Positions 1-8,232 of a stretch of DNA of 21,622 bases are shown in pieces. The notes under the pieces were generated by a model that was given only the letters and a program-made list of their open reading frames with translations, searched no databases and was not told the origin of the DNA. Origin of the DNA: Microcaldota archaeon. GTDB lineage: Archaea; Micrarchaeota; Micrarchaeia; Micrarchaeales; Micrarchaeaceae. The stretch is taken from NCBI GenBank assembly GCA_021828345.1, contig JAJZJI010000014.1, positions 1 to 21,622 on the forward strand, read 5' to 3'. Both the position numbers and the translations under genes were made by a program. Position 1 is the stretch's first letter; each line of letters begins with the position of its first letter.

Positions 1-13
1 ATGGAGTGAGTGT

Positions 14-496
14 ATGTTTAACTTAATTGTATCATTTTTAATTGGTATAATAGACATATTTCTAATAATAGCTATGTTTAACTCAAACGAGATGATGCAT
101 GCCGCGCTCTTTCTTGCAGCAGTATTTTTCATGAATGCAATAGCATTTCTAATACTAAATCAACAATTACTTGCAGTAATACAGCTTATGATAATGGTAG
201 GGGGCATTGCAACATATATATTCGTGAGTGTTGCTCCTGTTAAAAAGCCATCATTTAATGGAACAAATATGCCTGCACTCGCACTGCTCTCCATACTAAT
301 ATTCATAGCTATCGCATACCCATTAGTACAGAAAGGATACATCTCGAATAGTACTACAAATTACTCTTTTGACGTTACAAGCATGCTTAATTATGTTACG
401 TTTAATGTCAGTATATTTTACATAATTACTATTATGCTATTTACAAGCGCATTGGGTGCCATAATAATAATGAAGATGCCGGGGCTACTTGAATGA
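14..496 (+). CDS. nuoJ: NADH-quinone oxidoreductase subunit J (NuoJ-like)
   Basis: A 160-residue, almost entirely hydrophobic protein with about five membrane segments. The segment near residues 50-75 (LLAVIQLMIMVGGIATYIFV) fits the NuoJ/ND6 pattern, in which a helix carrying a distorted (pi-bulge) section links the quinone site to the antiporter-like subunits. NuoJ is a core membrane-arm subunit of complex I and contributes to the proton path. The ATG at 14 is preceded by GGAGTG (3-8), a good Shine-Dalgarno match. The stop overlaps the start of the next gene (ATGA), and the order J-K-L-M-N is the standard one, which strongly supports the call. The N and C termini diverge from bacterial NuoJ, as is usual for this fast-evolving subunit. 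Upstream genes of the operon lie outside the window; only two codons and a TGA (1-9) are visible. Confidence 0.88.
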   Translation: MFNLIVSFLIGIIDIFLIIAMFNSNEMMHAALFLAAVFFMNAIAFLILNQQLLAVIQLMIMVGGIATYIFVSVAPVKKPSFNGTNMPALALLSILIFIAIAYPLVQKGYISNSTTNYSFDVTSMLNYVTFNVSIFYIITIMLFTSALGAIIIMKMPGLLE

Positions 497-789
497 TAAT
501 ATTATATATGATGATTATAGGATTTGCAATCTTTGCTATTGGAGTAAGCGGTATAGCCACGAGCAAAAATTTTTTGGTCATAATGTTCTCAATAGAACTA
601 GTAATAATAGCAGCATCGCTTATAGGATTAGCACTGTATTCATCATATAATGGCGATATAATATTGCTATTAATTTCAATATGGAGCATTGCAGCGGTTG
701 AACTGGTTGCTGCAATAGCGCTGTATAGATATCTTGTAAAGTCCGGTAATGGATTAGACGTCTCAAAACTATCAAAATATAAAGGTTGA
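493..789 (+). CDS. nuoK: NADH-quinone oxidoreductase subunit K (NuoK)
   Basis: A 98-residue protein with three membrane helices, the normal size for NuoK/ND4L. It has the two buried glutamates that define the family: Glu35 in helix 2 (MFSIELVIIAAS) and Glu70 in helix 3 (AAVELVAAIALY), both needed for proton translocation in studied enzymes. It overlaps nuoJ by 4 nt (ATGA), so translation is probably coupled. The 3' end contains AGGTTGA (about 782-788), which can serve as ribosome-binding site for nuoL, whose ATG follows the stop by 3 nt. Function: core subunit between NuoJ and NuoN in the complex I membrane arm. Confidence 0.95.
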   Translation: MIILYMMIIGFAIFAIGVSGIATSKNFLVIMFSIELVIIAASLIGLALYSSYNGDIILLLISIWSIAAVELVAAIALYRYLVKSGNGLDVSKLSKYKG

Positions 790-792
790 ACT

Positions 793-2571
793 ATGATAAT
801 AGCTATTGTTTTATTTCCAATGCTGATTGCAACATTCTTGATCTTATTATTCAAAAATGAGACCATTGTCAAGCTATCAGCAGCTCTTGGCAGCATAGCA
901 TCACTTCTGCTCTCCATTTATATTGCAATCTTTGATAAGAATATTTCAGAGCAGTATAGATGGTTTAATCTCATAAGCTACTCGTTTGGCATATCATTTG
1001 CCACATATACGTTAAATATCATACTACTTTTGCTTGTAGCAATTATGACACCAATTATTGTGATATATTCAATAGGCTACTTTAAGGGTAAGAACTATGG
1101 AATCAAGCGCTTTTACATTGAGATGCTAATATTTGCAAGTGCAATGATGCTCTTTGCAATTTCTGAAAATTTAATAACAATATTTATCGCCTGGGAGATT
1201 TTAGGCATAACAAGCTATATGCTTATAGGATTCTGGTATAATAAGGAGGAGGCGCAGGAAGCTGCGCGTAGATCCATAACAACAATAGTAATTGGAGACA
1301 TATTATTCTTATCAGCTATAATAATAATTTTTGCAACGCTTGGCACAACAGAGATATCGGGTCTTATAAACACTACAAATAAGAGCGTACTTTATCTGCC
1401 TATGATACTTATAATGATTGCAGCATTTACAAAATCCGCCCAGTTTCCATTTAATGAATGGCTAGCTGATGCAATGGAAGCGCCAACCCCAGTATCGGCA
1501 TTTCTTCACTCCTCGACTATGGTAAAGGCTGGCGTATTTTTAATTGCACTGCTTTTACCTATATATGAATCATTGGGCCTAAATTACATACTTGTTGTAA
1601 TAGGAATTATAACAGCAATAGTAGCTGTTACAAATGCACTCTCTGAACACCAAATTAAAAGAATACTTGCCTATTCAACCATGGAAGATTTAGCGTTGAT
1701 GTTTATTGCACTTGGACTTTTAAATATATTTGCAGCTATGCTACTTTTTATTGTTCAGACATTCTACAAAGCGCTTCTTTTCATGAATAGCGGCGTTATG
1801 ATGAATGCAAATAATGACAATTCTGATATTTACAAGATACATGGACTTAGGGATACTAGAATAATACTTATAACTACAATAATTGGCGTTGTGTCACTTG
1901 CAGGTATTATTCCATTTGGATCATTCTTTGCCAAATCCATGATTGATACTTCATCAAATAGCACAGTTCTTTATTTTATATTACTAGCAATTGAACTCGT
2001 ATCAAGCACATATATGTTTAGGTGGATGTTCATACCATTAAAAGACAAAAATGCTTCGAAAACGCGTAGTAACAAATATAAAAACACATCTAAATTAATG
2101 ATAGCACCGATAATAATAACGGCAATTCTTGCGCTCTTTGCACCAATAGCCCTGCCATTGCTTGGGGGCATATTTGGTACATACAACATACTGGGCAATA
2201 TTCTTACATATGTGATTAATAGCATAATAATAGCAATAGGCATTATGATTGCATATGTATTCTTCATGCGCGGCGCTAAAATCAAAATTGGCAAGAATAG
2301 CATTCTCTATAAAGCCGCATATAACAGCATTTTAATAAATAAATTTTATAACATTTTTGGAAATACGTTTGTTTATCTTAGCGATTTTTTTAACACAATA
2401 GATTATTCGATATTAAAAACATTCCAATCATCAGGAATGTATATCTATAAATTTGGCATGAAAATAAGAAAGATGGTCAATGGTAATGTAAATGATTATT
2501 ATGTTGTTGCACTGATAGGATTTGTATTTCTTGTAATAATTTTTAGCTTTATTGTTTTTGGTGTTTTTTAG
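793..2571 (+). CDS. nuoL: NADH-quinone oxidoreductase subunit L (NuoL), antiporter-like
   Basis: A 592-residue polytopic protein of the Mrp-antiporter-like complex I family, close to the roughly 610 residues of bacterial NuoL. Key channel residues are visible: Glu135 in WEILGITSYMLIGFW, Lys214 in TKSAQFPFNEWLADAMEAP, then PTPVSAFLHSSTMVKAGVFL with His239 and Lys245. The poorly conserved C-terminal third (about 430-592) fits the long lateral helix plus a final membrane anchor (about 570-592) that NuoL uses to clamp the arm together. It is the distal proton-pumping subunit. It starts 3 nt after nuoK and abuts nuoM exactly (TAG then ATG), in the same operon. Confidence 0.96.
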   Translation: MIIAIVLFPMLIATFLILLFKNETIVKLSAALGSIASLLLSIYIAIFDKNISEQYRWFNLISYSFGISFATYTLNIILLLLVAIMTPIIVIYSIGYFKGKNYGIKRFYIEMLIFASAMMLFAISENLITIFIAWEILGITSYMLIGFWYNKEEAQEAARRSITTIVIGDILFLSAIIIIFATLGTTEISGLINTTNKSVLYLPMILIMIAAFTKSAQFPFNEWLADAMEAPTPVSAFLHSSTMVKAGVFLIALLLPIYESLGLNYILVVIGIITAIVAVTNALSEHQIKRILAYSTMEDLALMFIALGLLNIFAAMLLFIVQTFYKALLFMNSGVMMNANNDNSDIYKIHGLRDTRIILITTIIGVVSLAGIIPFGSFFAKSMIDTSSNSTVLYFILLAIELVSSTYMFRWMFIPLKDKNASKTRSNKYKNTSKLMIAPIIITAILALFAPIALPLLGGIFGTYNILGNILTYVINSIIIAIGIMIAYVFFMRGAKIKIGKNSILYKAAYNSILINKFYNIFGNTFVYLSDFFNTIDYSILKTFQSSGMYIYKFGMKIRKMVNGNVNDYYVVALIGFVFLVIIFSFIVFGVF

Positions 2572-3987
2572 ATGATATATATTATTTTAATATTGTTTGC
2601 AATGCTCGCTGCAGGAATTGCGCTAGTACCAATTAGCCCTAGGGCTTTATGTAGAAGAACTGCGCTCATATTCTCAGGGGTCGTATTTGCAATAGTATTG
2701 CACATGATATTTAATCTGCTCGTTTATAACGTACTTCCATATAGCGAATCATTAGCGTATATACCCGAATTAAATACGCGCGTGCTATTTACAGTAACAC
2801 CCGTATCTATGATACTTATGCTTATGACCTCCATAATATCCATTGCGGCGCTATTGTCTATTAGACCCATTTTAGAGAGAGAGCGGGGTCTATCCTTTTT
2901 GATAATGCTATTCCAATTATCCTCAATAGGATTATTTTTATCATATAATCTGTTATTATTCTTCATGTTCTGGGAGATGGGCGTAATAACAGTCTTCATG
3001 CTAATTAACATATTCGGATCATCTGAGAGTAATAATGCTTCTATGAGATTTCTTATGTATTCTATAGTTTCAAGCTCATTATTACTTTTAGGCATAATAC
3101 TTATCTATCTATACACCCCAGCACATTCACTTAATATAGATACGATAATAGCAAATAGCGCAACAATACCTTACACAATAGGAGCTGTTATATTTGCGAT
3201 TATGTTTGCAGCGTTTATGATAAAAATACCACTATTCCCATTTCACTCATGGGTTGGAAGCGCATATGCGGAGGCGCCAACAAGCGGATCTGTAGTTATA
3301 TCGGGCATATTATCAAAATATGGACTTTATGGAATATTTATGTTATTTGTGATGTTTAATACAACTCAGAGCATGCGTATTAGCATTTTAATAATTGCTG
3401 CCATATCAGCATTCTATTCAGTTTTTGTTGCGATAAAGAGCAGAGATATAAAGGTACTATTAGCATACACAGGCATGGTTGAGAGCGCTATAATAATAAT
3501 AGGCATAACGTCTGGAAATGCAACAGGCTATTATGGCGCGATATATGGAATGTTTGCGTATGGCTTATCCATTGCCCTATTATTCCTTGCAGCAGGAACA
3601 ATAGAGCAGATGTATGGATCTAGAAACGTTGATAATATTAAAGCAATTGTGAAGAACTCCGCATCAACAGCCTATGCGTTTATATTTGGCGTATTTGCAG
3701 CAACAGGACTGCCATTAACCGGAGTTTTCATAGCGGATATATTGATATTCACTTCAGGATTTGAGGCCTTTGGTATACTGGCATTGATCCCAATAGTTAC
3801 AATAATGATAATTGCCGCATACCTATATAGAATAGTTTCGAAATCAGTTCTAAACTCAAAAGAACCAACACTTGCAATAAGAGGTCTTGAGAGTGATAGG
3901 ATTTTTGCGTATATAGTAATAATTGCTGCAATAATTTTTATTGGTGTATTTCCATCAATAATACTTAGTATATTTAGTGCAAGTTGA
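2572..3987 (+). CDS. nuoM: NADH-quinone oxidoreductase subunit M (NuoM), antiporter-like
   Basis: A 471-residue polytopic proton-pumping subunit of complex I. Channel residues expected for NuoM are present: Glu135 in FWEMGVITVFMLI, Lys218 in MIKIPLFPFHSWV, His225, the APTSGSVVISGILSKYGLYG segment (Lys249), and a later polar helix around DIKVLLAYTGMVESA. The length matches the family (about 480-510). The ATG immediately follows the nuoL stop and the gene ends 2 nt before the chosen nuoN ATG. No Shine-Dalgarno sequence stands out, which fits reinitiation within the operon. Confidence 0.96.
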   Translation: MIYIILILFAMLAAGIALVPISPRALCRRTALIFSGVVFAIVLHMIFNLLVYNVLPYSESLAYIPELNTRVLFTVTPVSMILMLMTSIISIAALLSIRPILERERGLSFLIMLFQLSSIGLFLSYNLLLFFMFWEMGVITVFMLINIFGSSESNNASMRFLMYSIVSSSLLLLGIILIYLYTPAHSLNIDTIIANSATIPYTIGAVIFAIMFAAFMIKIPLFPFHSWVGSAYAEAPTSGSVVISGILSKYGLYGIFMLFVMFNTTQSMRISILIIAAISAFYSVFVAIKSRDIKVLLAYTGMVESAIIIIGITSGNATGYYGAIYGMFAYGLSIALLFLAAGTIEQMYGSRNVDNIKAIVKNSASTAYAFIFGVFAATGLPLTGVFIADILIFTSGFEAFGILALIPIVTIMIIAAYLYRIVSKSVLNSKEPTLAIRGLESDRIFAYIVIIAAIIFIGVFPSIILSIFSAS

Positions 3988-3989
3988 AT

Positions 3990-5384
3990 ATGATGATAGA
4001 TTTTAACCTTATGTATATGCTTATTTTAATACCAATTATACTTATAGTATCTGGAGCGCTTGCAATACTACATAGAAAAAAAGAGTCCGCATTCATAGTA
4101 CAAATAATATTGCTCGTAATGAATTTGGCGCTTGCAGTATTATTTTTTGTGACGGGCGGGCAAACAATAGCATTTAGCATATTTACAATATATAGTTTCT
4201 CTGCGCTATTTATTGGACTTTTTTCTATTCTATTTTTATTGATAGTCATATTGACATACAAACATTCGATGAAATTTAATTATGTCTCACTGCTCATTAG
4301 CATGGTATATTTTGGCGCAATTGCCGTATCCACGTCAGCATCGCTTATAATAACAGTAATCGGTATTGAAATGGTATCGATAGGATCAATATTTATGATC
4401 CTATTTGAGAAACGCGATTCTATAGAAGCAGCAATAAAATTGTTTATATTAAGCGGCAGCGCAATTGCGATATTGACAGTTGCATTAGCACTTATCATAC
4501 CATATGATAGCACATTTGCAATATCAGCAATAATAAGCTCTGGACCATTAAATTATATACTATTATTTTCACTTCTATTATTTGGAATAGGCCTCTTATT
4601 TGAAGCGGGCGCATTTCCTTTCAGTTTATGGATACCAGATATATATGAGGAGGTGCAGGGCAATATAACCGCAATGCTCTCAGGTATAAACAAGAAGGTT
4701 GCATTTGTTGCAATAATAGTAATATTTGGGATTGTTTTCGTAAGATATTGGTACATATTCTCAGAGTTTTTTAGCATTATAGCGATATTCACAATGTTTT
4801 TCGGAAATATAATGGCGCTTATACAGACCAATATAAAGCGCATGTTTGCATACTCTGCAATATCGCAATCGGGTTATATATTAATAGGAATTGCTAGCGC
4901 ATCACAATTTGGCTTTGAGGCAAGCATATTCCAAATTATTGCTCATTCTTTTATGATAATTGGAACATTTGCAATAATAATGCTATTAGAATTTAGAAAT
5001 ATAAAAACGCTTAATGATTATTCTGGATTGATGTATAGAAACGGATTTATCGGATTCTCTTTAGCCATATTTATATTGTCTATGATAGGCATTCCAGGAC
5101 TTATGGGCTTTTATGGTAAATTTTTACTCTTTGCAAGCGCAATAAATGCAAATATAGTAATATTGGCGATTATTGGTCTAATAAATAGTATTATATCAGT
5201 ATATTATTATGGGCGGGTTATTGCAGCGATATTTAAACCAAGCAATAAGAATAAGATATTTATAGATAAATACAGCTACTTTGTTATATTAGTCGCACTT
5301 TGCCTTATAATCGTATTTGGCATATATCCAACACCGCTAATAATAGCCTCGCAATTAGCTTCCAGTTCACTACTCTTACTCTGA
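3990..5384 (+). CDS. nuoN: NADH-quinone oxidoreductase subunit N (NuoN), antiporter-like
   Basis: A 464-residue polytopic protein, the third antiporter-like subunit of complex I. The start is taken as the ATG at 3990; an in-frame TTG at 3984 overlaps nuoM but is less likely. Family marks are Glu127 in IGIEMVSIGSIFMI, the PF-LWIPDIYEEVQGNITAMLSGINKK region, and a late LSMIGIPGLMGFYGKF motif typical of NuoN. The helix-7 lysine that normally sits in F-K-x-x-x-x-P-F-H-x-W is a glutamate here (FEAGAFPFSLW, Glu205), and the following His is Ser; the helix-8 lysine pair (KK, about 235-236) is kept. The 3' end overlaps by 9 nt the end of the convergent reductase gene. It closes the visible nuoJKLMN operon. 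Confidence 0.94.
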   Translation: MMIDFNLMYMLILIPIILIVSGALAILHRKKESAFIVQIILLVMNLALAVLFFVTGGQTIAFSIFTIYSFSALFIGLFSILFLLIVILTYKHSMKFNYVSLLISMVYFGAIAVSTSASLIITVIGIEMVSIGSIFMILFEKRDSIEAAIKLFILSGSAIAILTVALALIIPYDSTFAISAIISSGPLNYILLFSLLLFGIGLLFEAGAFPFSLWIPDIYEEVQGNITAMLSGINKKVAFVAIIVIFGIVFVRYWYIFSEFFSIIAIFTMFFGNIMALIQTNIKRMFAYSAISQSGYILIGIASASQFGFEASIFQIIAHSFMIIGTFAIIMLLEFRNIKTLNDYSGLMYRNGFIGFSLAIFILSMIGIPGLMGFYGKFLLFASAINANIVILAIIGLINSIISVYYYGRVIAAIFKPSNKNKIFIDKYSYFVILVALCLIIVFGIYPTPLIIASQLASSSLLLL

Positions 5385-6485
5385 AAATCCTCTTAAAAAG
5401 AATCGTTTAAGCATCTTTGTAGGTCTATCCATATCACCATATTTACTAAAGAACCCATCAAAGCCTAGCGCCTTTGCCATCTTTATGTTAATATCCATCG
5501 TAGTATTGCCTAAAATTGAATAGTATTTATGAAAGAATCTATGCATTGTTAAATCCCGCCCATTCATTTTGCGCCACTCGTGTTCATAGTTAGATAGTGG
5601 CGCCGCATGCTTAATGTGTTCATATATTGATTTTGCGGCAATTTTTGCACAAATACCCCCAAAAATTATGCCGCCGCCTGTTGTCGCCTTTACCTGTCCT
5701 GCAGCATCTCCCACTAAGAGCACATTTCCATTTACCGTTTTTCTTCTAGTTGATAATGGTATAATACTCGCATACGCGTTATTCATTTTAGACCCTTTTA
5801 ATATGCCTTTTATGCGCTCGGTCTCTATAAACTTTGTAAATGCGGCCTTTGAACTTGTTTTATTATTAGAGAATATACCTATACCTACTTCTATACTGCT
5901 TTTAGAGTAAGGAATGGTCCATCCAAAAAAGCTCTTTAGTATATTATTGTTAAAATGCAAACTAACCATATTCTTACTTGATACATTTGCATTTTTGTAT
6001 TCAGCTTTATATGTGAGAACATAATGCTTGATTTCGGAAAAGTTATATGCGCTTGCAACATTAGATATCGCGCCATCGGCGCCCACAATTATATCAGATC
6101 CATTATTTAACGATAGTATTTCCGATTTTGAGAGACGTTTGCCTAGAATTATTTTTGAACCGCTCCTTAATGCATCCTCATACAATAACTCTGAGAGCCT
6201 TCCCCTATCTAAAACATAGGCTATTGTTGAATTAGATTTAACGCGCATAGATTCAAATTTACCATATATATCTGCGCCGATTAATTCATTTACAATCGCA
6301 TCCTTATAATCAATACCTAATGCGCTAAGACCGCTCTTTGATAGCACTCCAGATGCCTTGGCAGAATTATCGGATATTTTTCTTTTCGAATCGTATATAA
6401 TATTTTTTATACCCATTAACGATAGCTCCTTACCCAGTATAAGGCCCGCGCTTCCACCACCTATTATATGTACAGTATTACTCAT
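5376..6485 (-). CDS. Geranylgeranyl reductase family FAD-dependent oxidoreductase
   Basis: A 369-residue flavoprotein. An N-terminal Rossmann motif (VHIIGGGSAGL, residues 5-15) binds the FAD ADP moiety. The second FAD motif, VGDAAGQVKATTGGGI (about 258-273), is the hallmark of the geranylgeranyl reductase/digeranylgeranylglycerophospholipid reductase family, which saturates the isoprenoid chains of archaeal lipids. The PxxYxWxFP-type substrate motif is only loosely present (FFGWTIPYSKSSIEVGIG, about 186-203), so the substrate is not certain. I chose the ATG at 6485 over an upstream in-frame GTG (6497) because a TATA box centred near 6510 puts the transcription start at or next to this ATG. 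Monocistronic; convergent with nuoN and divergent from the TBP gene. Confidence 0.85.
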   Translation of the reverse strand: MSNTVHIIGGGSAGLILGKELSLMGIKNIIYDSKRKISDNSAKASGVLSKSGLSALGIDYKDAIVNELIGADIYGKFESMRVKSNSTIAYVLDRGRLSELLYEDALRSGSKIILGKRLSKSEILSLNNGSDIIVGADGAISNVASAYNFSEIKHYVLTYKAEYKNANVSSKNMVSLHFNNNILKSFFGWTIPYSKSSIEVGIGIFSNNKTSSKAAFTKFIETERIKGILKGSKMNNAYASIIPLSTRRKTVNGNVLLVGDAAGQVKATTGGGIIFGGICAKIAAKSIYEHIKHAAPLSNYEHEWRKMNGRDLTMHRFFHKYYSILGNTTMDINIKMAKALGFDGFFSKYGDMDRPTKMLKRFFLRGFSE

Positions 6486-6503
6486 AAAATATGCCACATT
6501 ACA

Positions 6504-6515
6504 TTTTTATATATA
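6504..6515 (-). promoter_or_regulatory. TATA box of the reductase gene
   Basis: On the minus strand this reads ATATATAAAAA. Its centre is about 25 nt upstream of the ATG at 6485, so the transcript is predicted to be leaderless. It lies back to back with the TBP promoter, about 45 bp away. Confidence 0.6.
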
Positions 6516-6555
6516 CAAATATGCTCTTTAGTTATATTAGTTAAAATTAACATAT

Positions 6556-6566
6556 ATTTATAAACC
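6556..6566 (+). promoter_or_regulatory. TATA box of the single-repeat TBP gene
   Basis: ATTTATAAA, centred near 6560, predicts a transcription start near 6585, only about 8-10 nt before the TTG start. The predicted leader contains GGTGA at 6588-6592. Confidence 0.55.
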
Positions 6567-6593
6567 TTATATAACTATACTAAATGTGGTGAT

Positions 6594-6923
6594 TTGACGT
6601 CTTCTGGTAAAAACCCAAAGGAAACACATAGTGGCAAAATATTAAGGCCCACAATACGAATAGAGAATATTGTGGTTAGCGCTGAACTTCATGCTGTTAT
6701 AGATTTGTATGCATTATCAAAAAATGTAAAAGCTATAGATTATGAGCCGGAGCAGTTCCCAGGAGCTATATTCAAAATCGCTGAGCCAAAGGCAAGTATA
6801 ATACTATTTAAGAATGGAAAGATGATATGCACTGGAACCAATACAAAGGCGAATGTTGAACGTGCCTTAGAGTATGCGGCAAATGTGATATCAAAGTATG
6901 TTCTTGAAGTAACGCCAAAGTAA
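6594..6923 (+). CDS. Single-repeat (half-length) TATA-binding protein homologue
   Basis: A 109-residue protein containing exactly one TBP repeat instead of the usual two (about 180-190 residues). Residues 20-31 (TIRIENIVVSAE) match the first strand of a TBP repeat, with the DNA-contacting Asn25. YEPEQFPGAIF (50-60) and IILFKNGKMICTG (69-81) hold the two phenylalanines, Phe55 and Phe72, equivalent to the pair that wedges into the TATA box. The long back helix is TKANVERALEYAANVISKY (84-102). The stop TAA (6921) is followed by a T-rich tract and a convergent gene; there is no second repeat in any frame, so this is not a simple frameshift. To make a full saddle it would have to dimerise. The start is a TTG just after GGTGA (6588-6592); the next ATG is inside the fold. 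Whether it is the only TBP in the genome cannot be seen here. Confidence 0.87.
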   Translation: MTSSGKNPKETHSGKILRPTIRIENIVVSAELHAVIDLYALSKNVKAIDYEPEQFPGAIFKIAEPKASIILFKNGKMICTGTNTKANVERALEYAANVISKYVLEVTPK

Positions 6924-6950
6924 TTTTGGCCCTTTTTATTCATAAAAAAT
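6924..6950. terminator. Bidirectional T-tract terminator between TBP and GT4 genes
   Basis: Directly after the TBP stop the plus strand has TTTTGG then CCTTTTTATT (6924-6940). On the minus strand, downstream of the glycosyltransferase, there is a run of six T (6944-6949). Oligo-T tracts are the usual archaeal termination signal. No strong stem is seen. Confidence 0.45.
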
Positions 6951-6962
6951 AGCAAATCGTAT

Positions 6963-8108
6963 TTAGTTACTAGTTTTACCTTTTGATATTTGCCTTGCAC
7001 GCTTATCAAATTTCTTAAAGAATAACGCCCACGAGAATTTTTCAGCCACATGTTTTTTTCCTATTTTGCCCATCTCGCTTGCGATTGATGGATTTTCAAC
7101 GATATAAACCATGCGCTCTGCCATCTCCTCTATGCTATTTATTAAAAAGCCGCTCTTTTTATCTATTATAGTTTCTCTAGGTCCGCCCTCATTTATTGAT
7201 ATCACAGGCTTACTAGATGCCATGGCCTCCAATGGAACAAGACCATAATCCTCATTTATCGGTGGAAAGAGCACAGCGGTGCAACGCGACAGTAGATCAT
7301 TATATTCTGATTCACTCACATTTGTTGCTATTTTTATATTTTTATCATCTTTTGATAGCTCCTTAATTAGATCATAATAATTCTGAAGGGCGCCGTCCTT
7401 TGATAGTCCTCCAGCTATTATTAATTTGTAATTTTTTATTTTTTTTGAGAATAATTTAAATGCGGCGATTGCAAACTCCTGCCTCTTATTTGGAGATATT
7501 CTAGAGGGATAAAAAAAGAATTTATCATCGCCATTATTTTTATAATTTTTTGCATCTATTCCAGCATACAAAACCTCAGAATCATCGCGTTTATAATATG
7601 CTTTAACCCTTGATTGTGTATTTAAACTATTTGTAAATATGAAATCTATTCTTTTTGTTACACTTTTATCTATTAGGCGCACCGCCTTTGCTCCCATTAT
7701 ATATATAGGTTTTTGGTGAGAACGCTTCATTGAGAGCCTATATTTATAGAGATCGTAAATATCTCTAAGCGGCGTATGGCAGTACCACAGGACGCGTTCA
7801 TTCTTATTTCTAATCCAATGGCTTGGCGCCATATGCGCATTTATTACATCATAATCATCTTTTATTTTCATATTATAAAATCCAAGACCATAATTAATTC
7901 CCTGCTTTATGCGCCCATAAGGCAGTATACTTGAGATTGGGTTAGCTTTCAATTTTATTATATTTAAATTTTTAAATTCCTCGAATGTAGTATTTGGGTT
8001 ATATTCTAATGTATATATTTTTGCATCATAATGCTTTGCTATCTTCAACAAAACGCGCTCTGCTCCCCCAAAGAGTGTTAGATTAGATTGTGTTATTACC
8101 ATTTTCAT
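6963..8108 (-). CDS. Glycosyltransferase family 4 (GT-B fold)
   Basis: A 381-residue GT-B glycosyltransferase. The N-terminal acceptor domain opens with ITQSNLTLFGGAERVLL (residues 5-21), the GGAE motif typical of GT4 enzymes. The C-terminal donor domain starts around 197 and has the nucleotide-sugar-contacting Arg203/Lys208 in PSRISPNKRQE and the E-x7-E motif Glu286...Glu294 in NEDYGLVPLEAMA, followed by the GGPRE segment. Such enzymes transfer a sugar from a nucleotide donor to glycans or lipids at the cytoplasmic face. The exact sugar and acceptor cannot be told. A strong TATA box lies about 30 nt upstream of the ATG, so the leader is a few nucleotides at most. It stands alone, convergent with TBP and divergent from SRP54, far from the other glycan genes in the window. 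Confidence 0.88.
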   Translation of the reverse strand: MKMVITQSNLTLFGGAERVLLKIAKHYDAKIYTLEYNPNTTFEEFKNLNIIKLKANPISSILPYGRIKQGINYGLGFYNMKIKDDYDVINAHMAPSHWIRNKNERVLWYCHTPLRDIYDLYKYRLSMKRSHQKPIYIMGAKAVRLIDKSVTKRIDFIFTNSLNTQSRVKAYYKRDDSEVLYAGIDAKNYKNNGDDKFFFYPSRISPNKRQEFAIAAFKLFSKKIKNYKLIIAGGLSKDGALQNYYDLIKELSKDDKNIKIATNVSESEYNDLLSRCTAVLFPPINEDYGLVPLEAMASSKPVISINEGGPRETIIDKKSGFLINSIEEMAERMVYIVENPSIASEMGKIGKKHVAEKFSWALFFKKFDKRARQISKGKTSN

Positions 8109-8134
8109 ATAAACAGATACTACTCACATTTTAA

Positions 8135-8147
8135 TTTTTATATATAT
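8135..8147 (-). promoter_or_regulatory. TATA box of the GT4 gene
   Basis: The minus strand reads TATATATAAAAA. The predicted start is near 8114, 6 nt before the ATG at 8108. Confidence 0.55.
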
Positions 8148-8194
8148 GTGCTTTTAACATACGAAATTGCAGTTTACCCATATATTCCAATAAG

Positions 8195-8205
8195 TTATAA
8201 ATATA
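8195..8205 (+). promoter_or_regulatory. TATA box of the SRP54 gene
   Basis: TTATAAATATA, centred near 8200, predicts a start near 8225, giving a leader of about 8 nt before the ATG at 8233. Confidence 0.55.
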
Positions 8206-8232
8206 TGAAAAATAGATGTCTGTTGATGATTT

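Noticed and set aside
1..9. End of an upstream nuo gene (ATG GAG TGA)
   Set aside because: Only two codons and a possible stop are visible; the frame cannot be tied to nuoI or any gene, although the GGAG there likely serves as the nuoJ ribosome-binding site.
6594..7051. Frameshift hiding a second TBP repeat downstream
   Set aside because: Sequence after the TBP stop is a T-rich terminator and then the convergent glycosyltransferase; no frame shows a second repeat.
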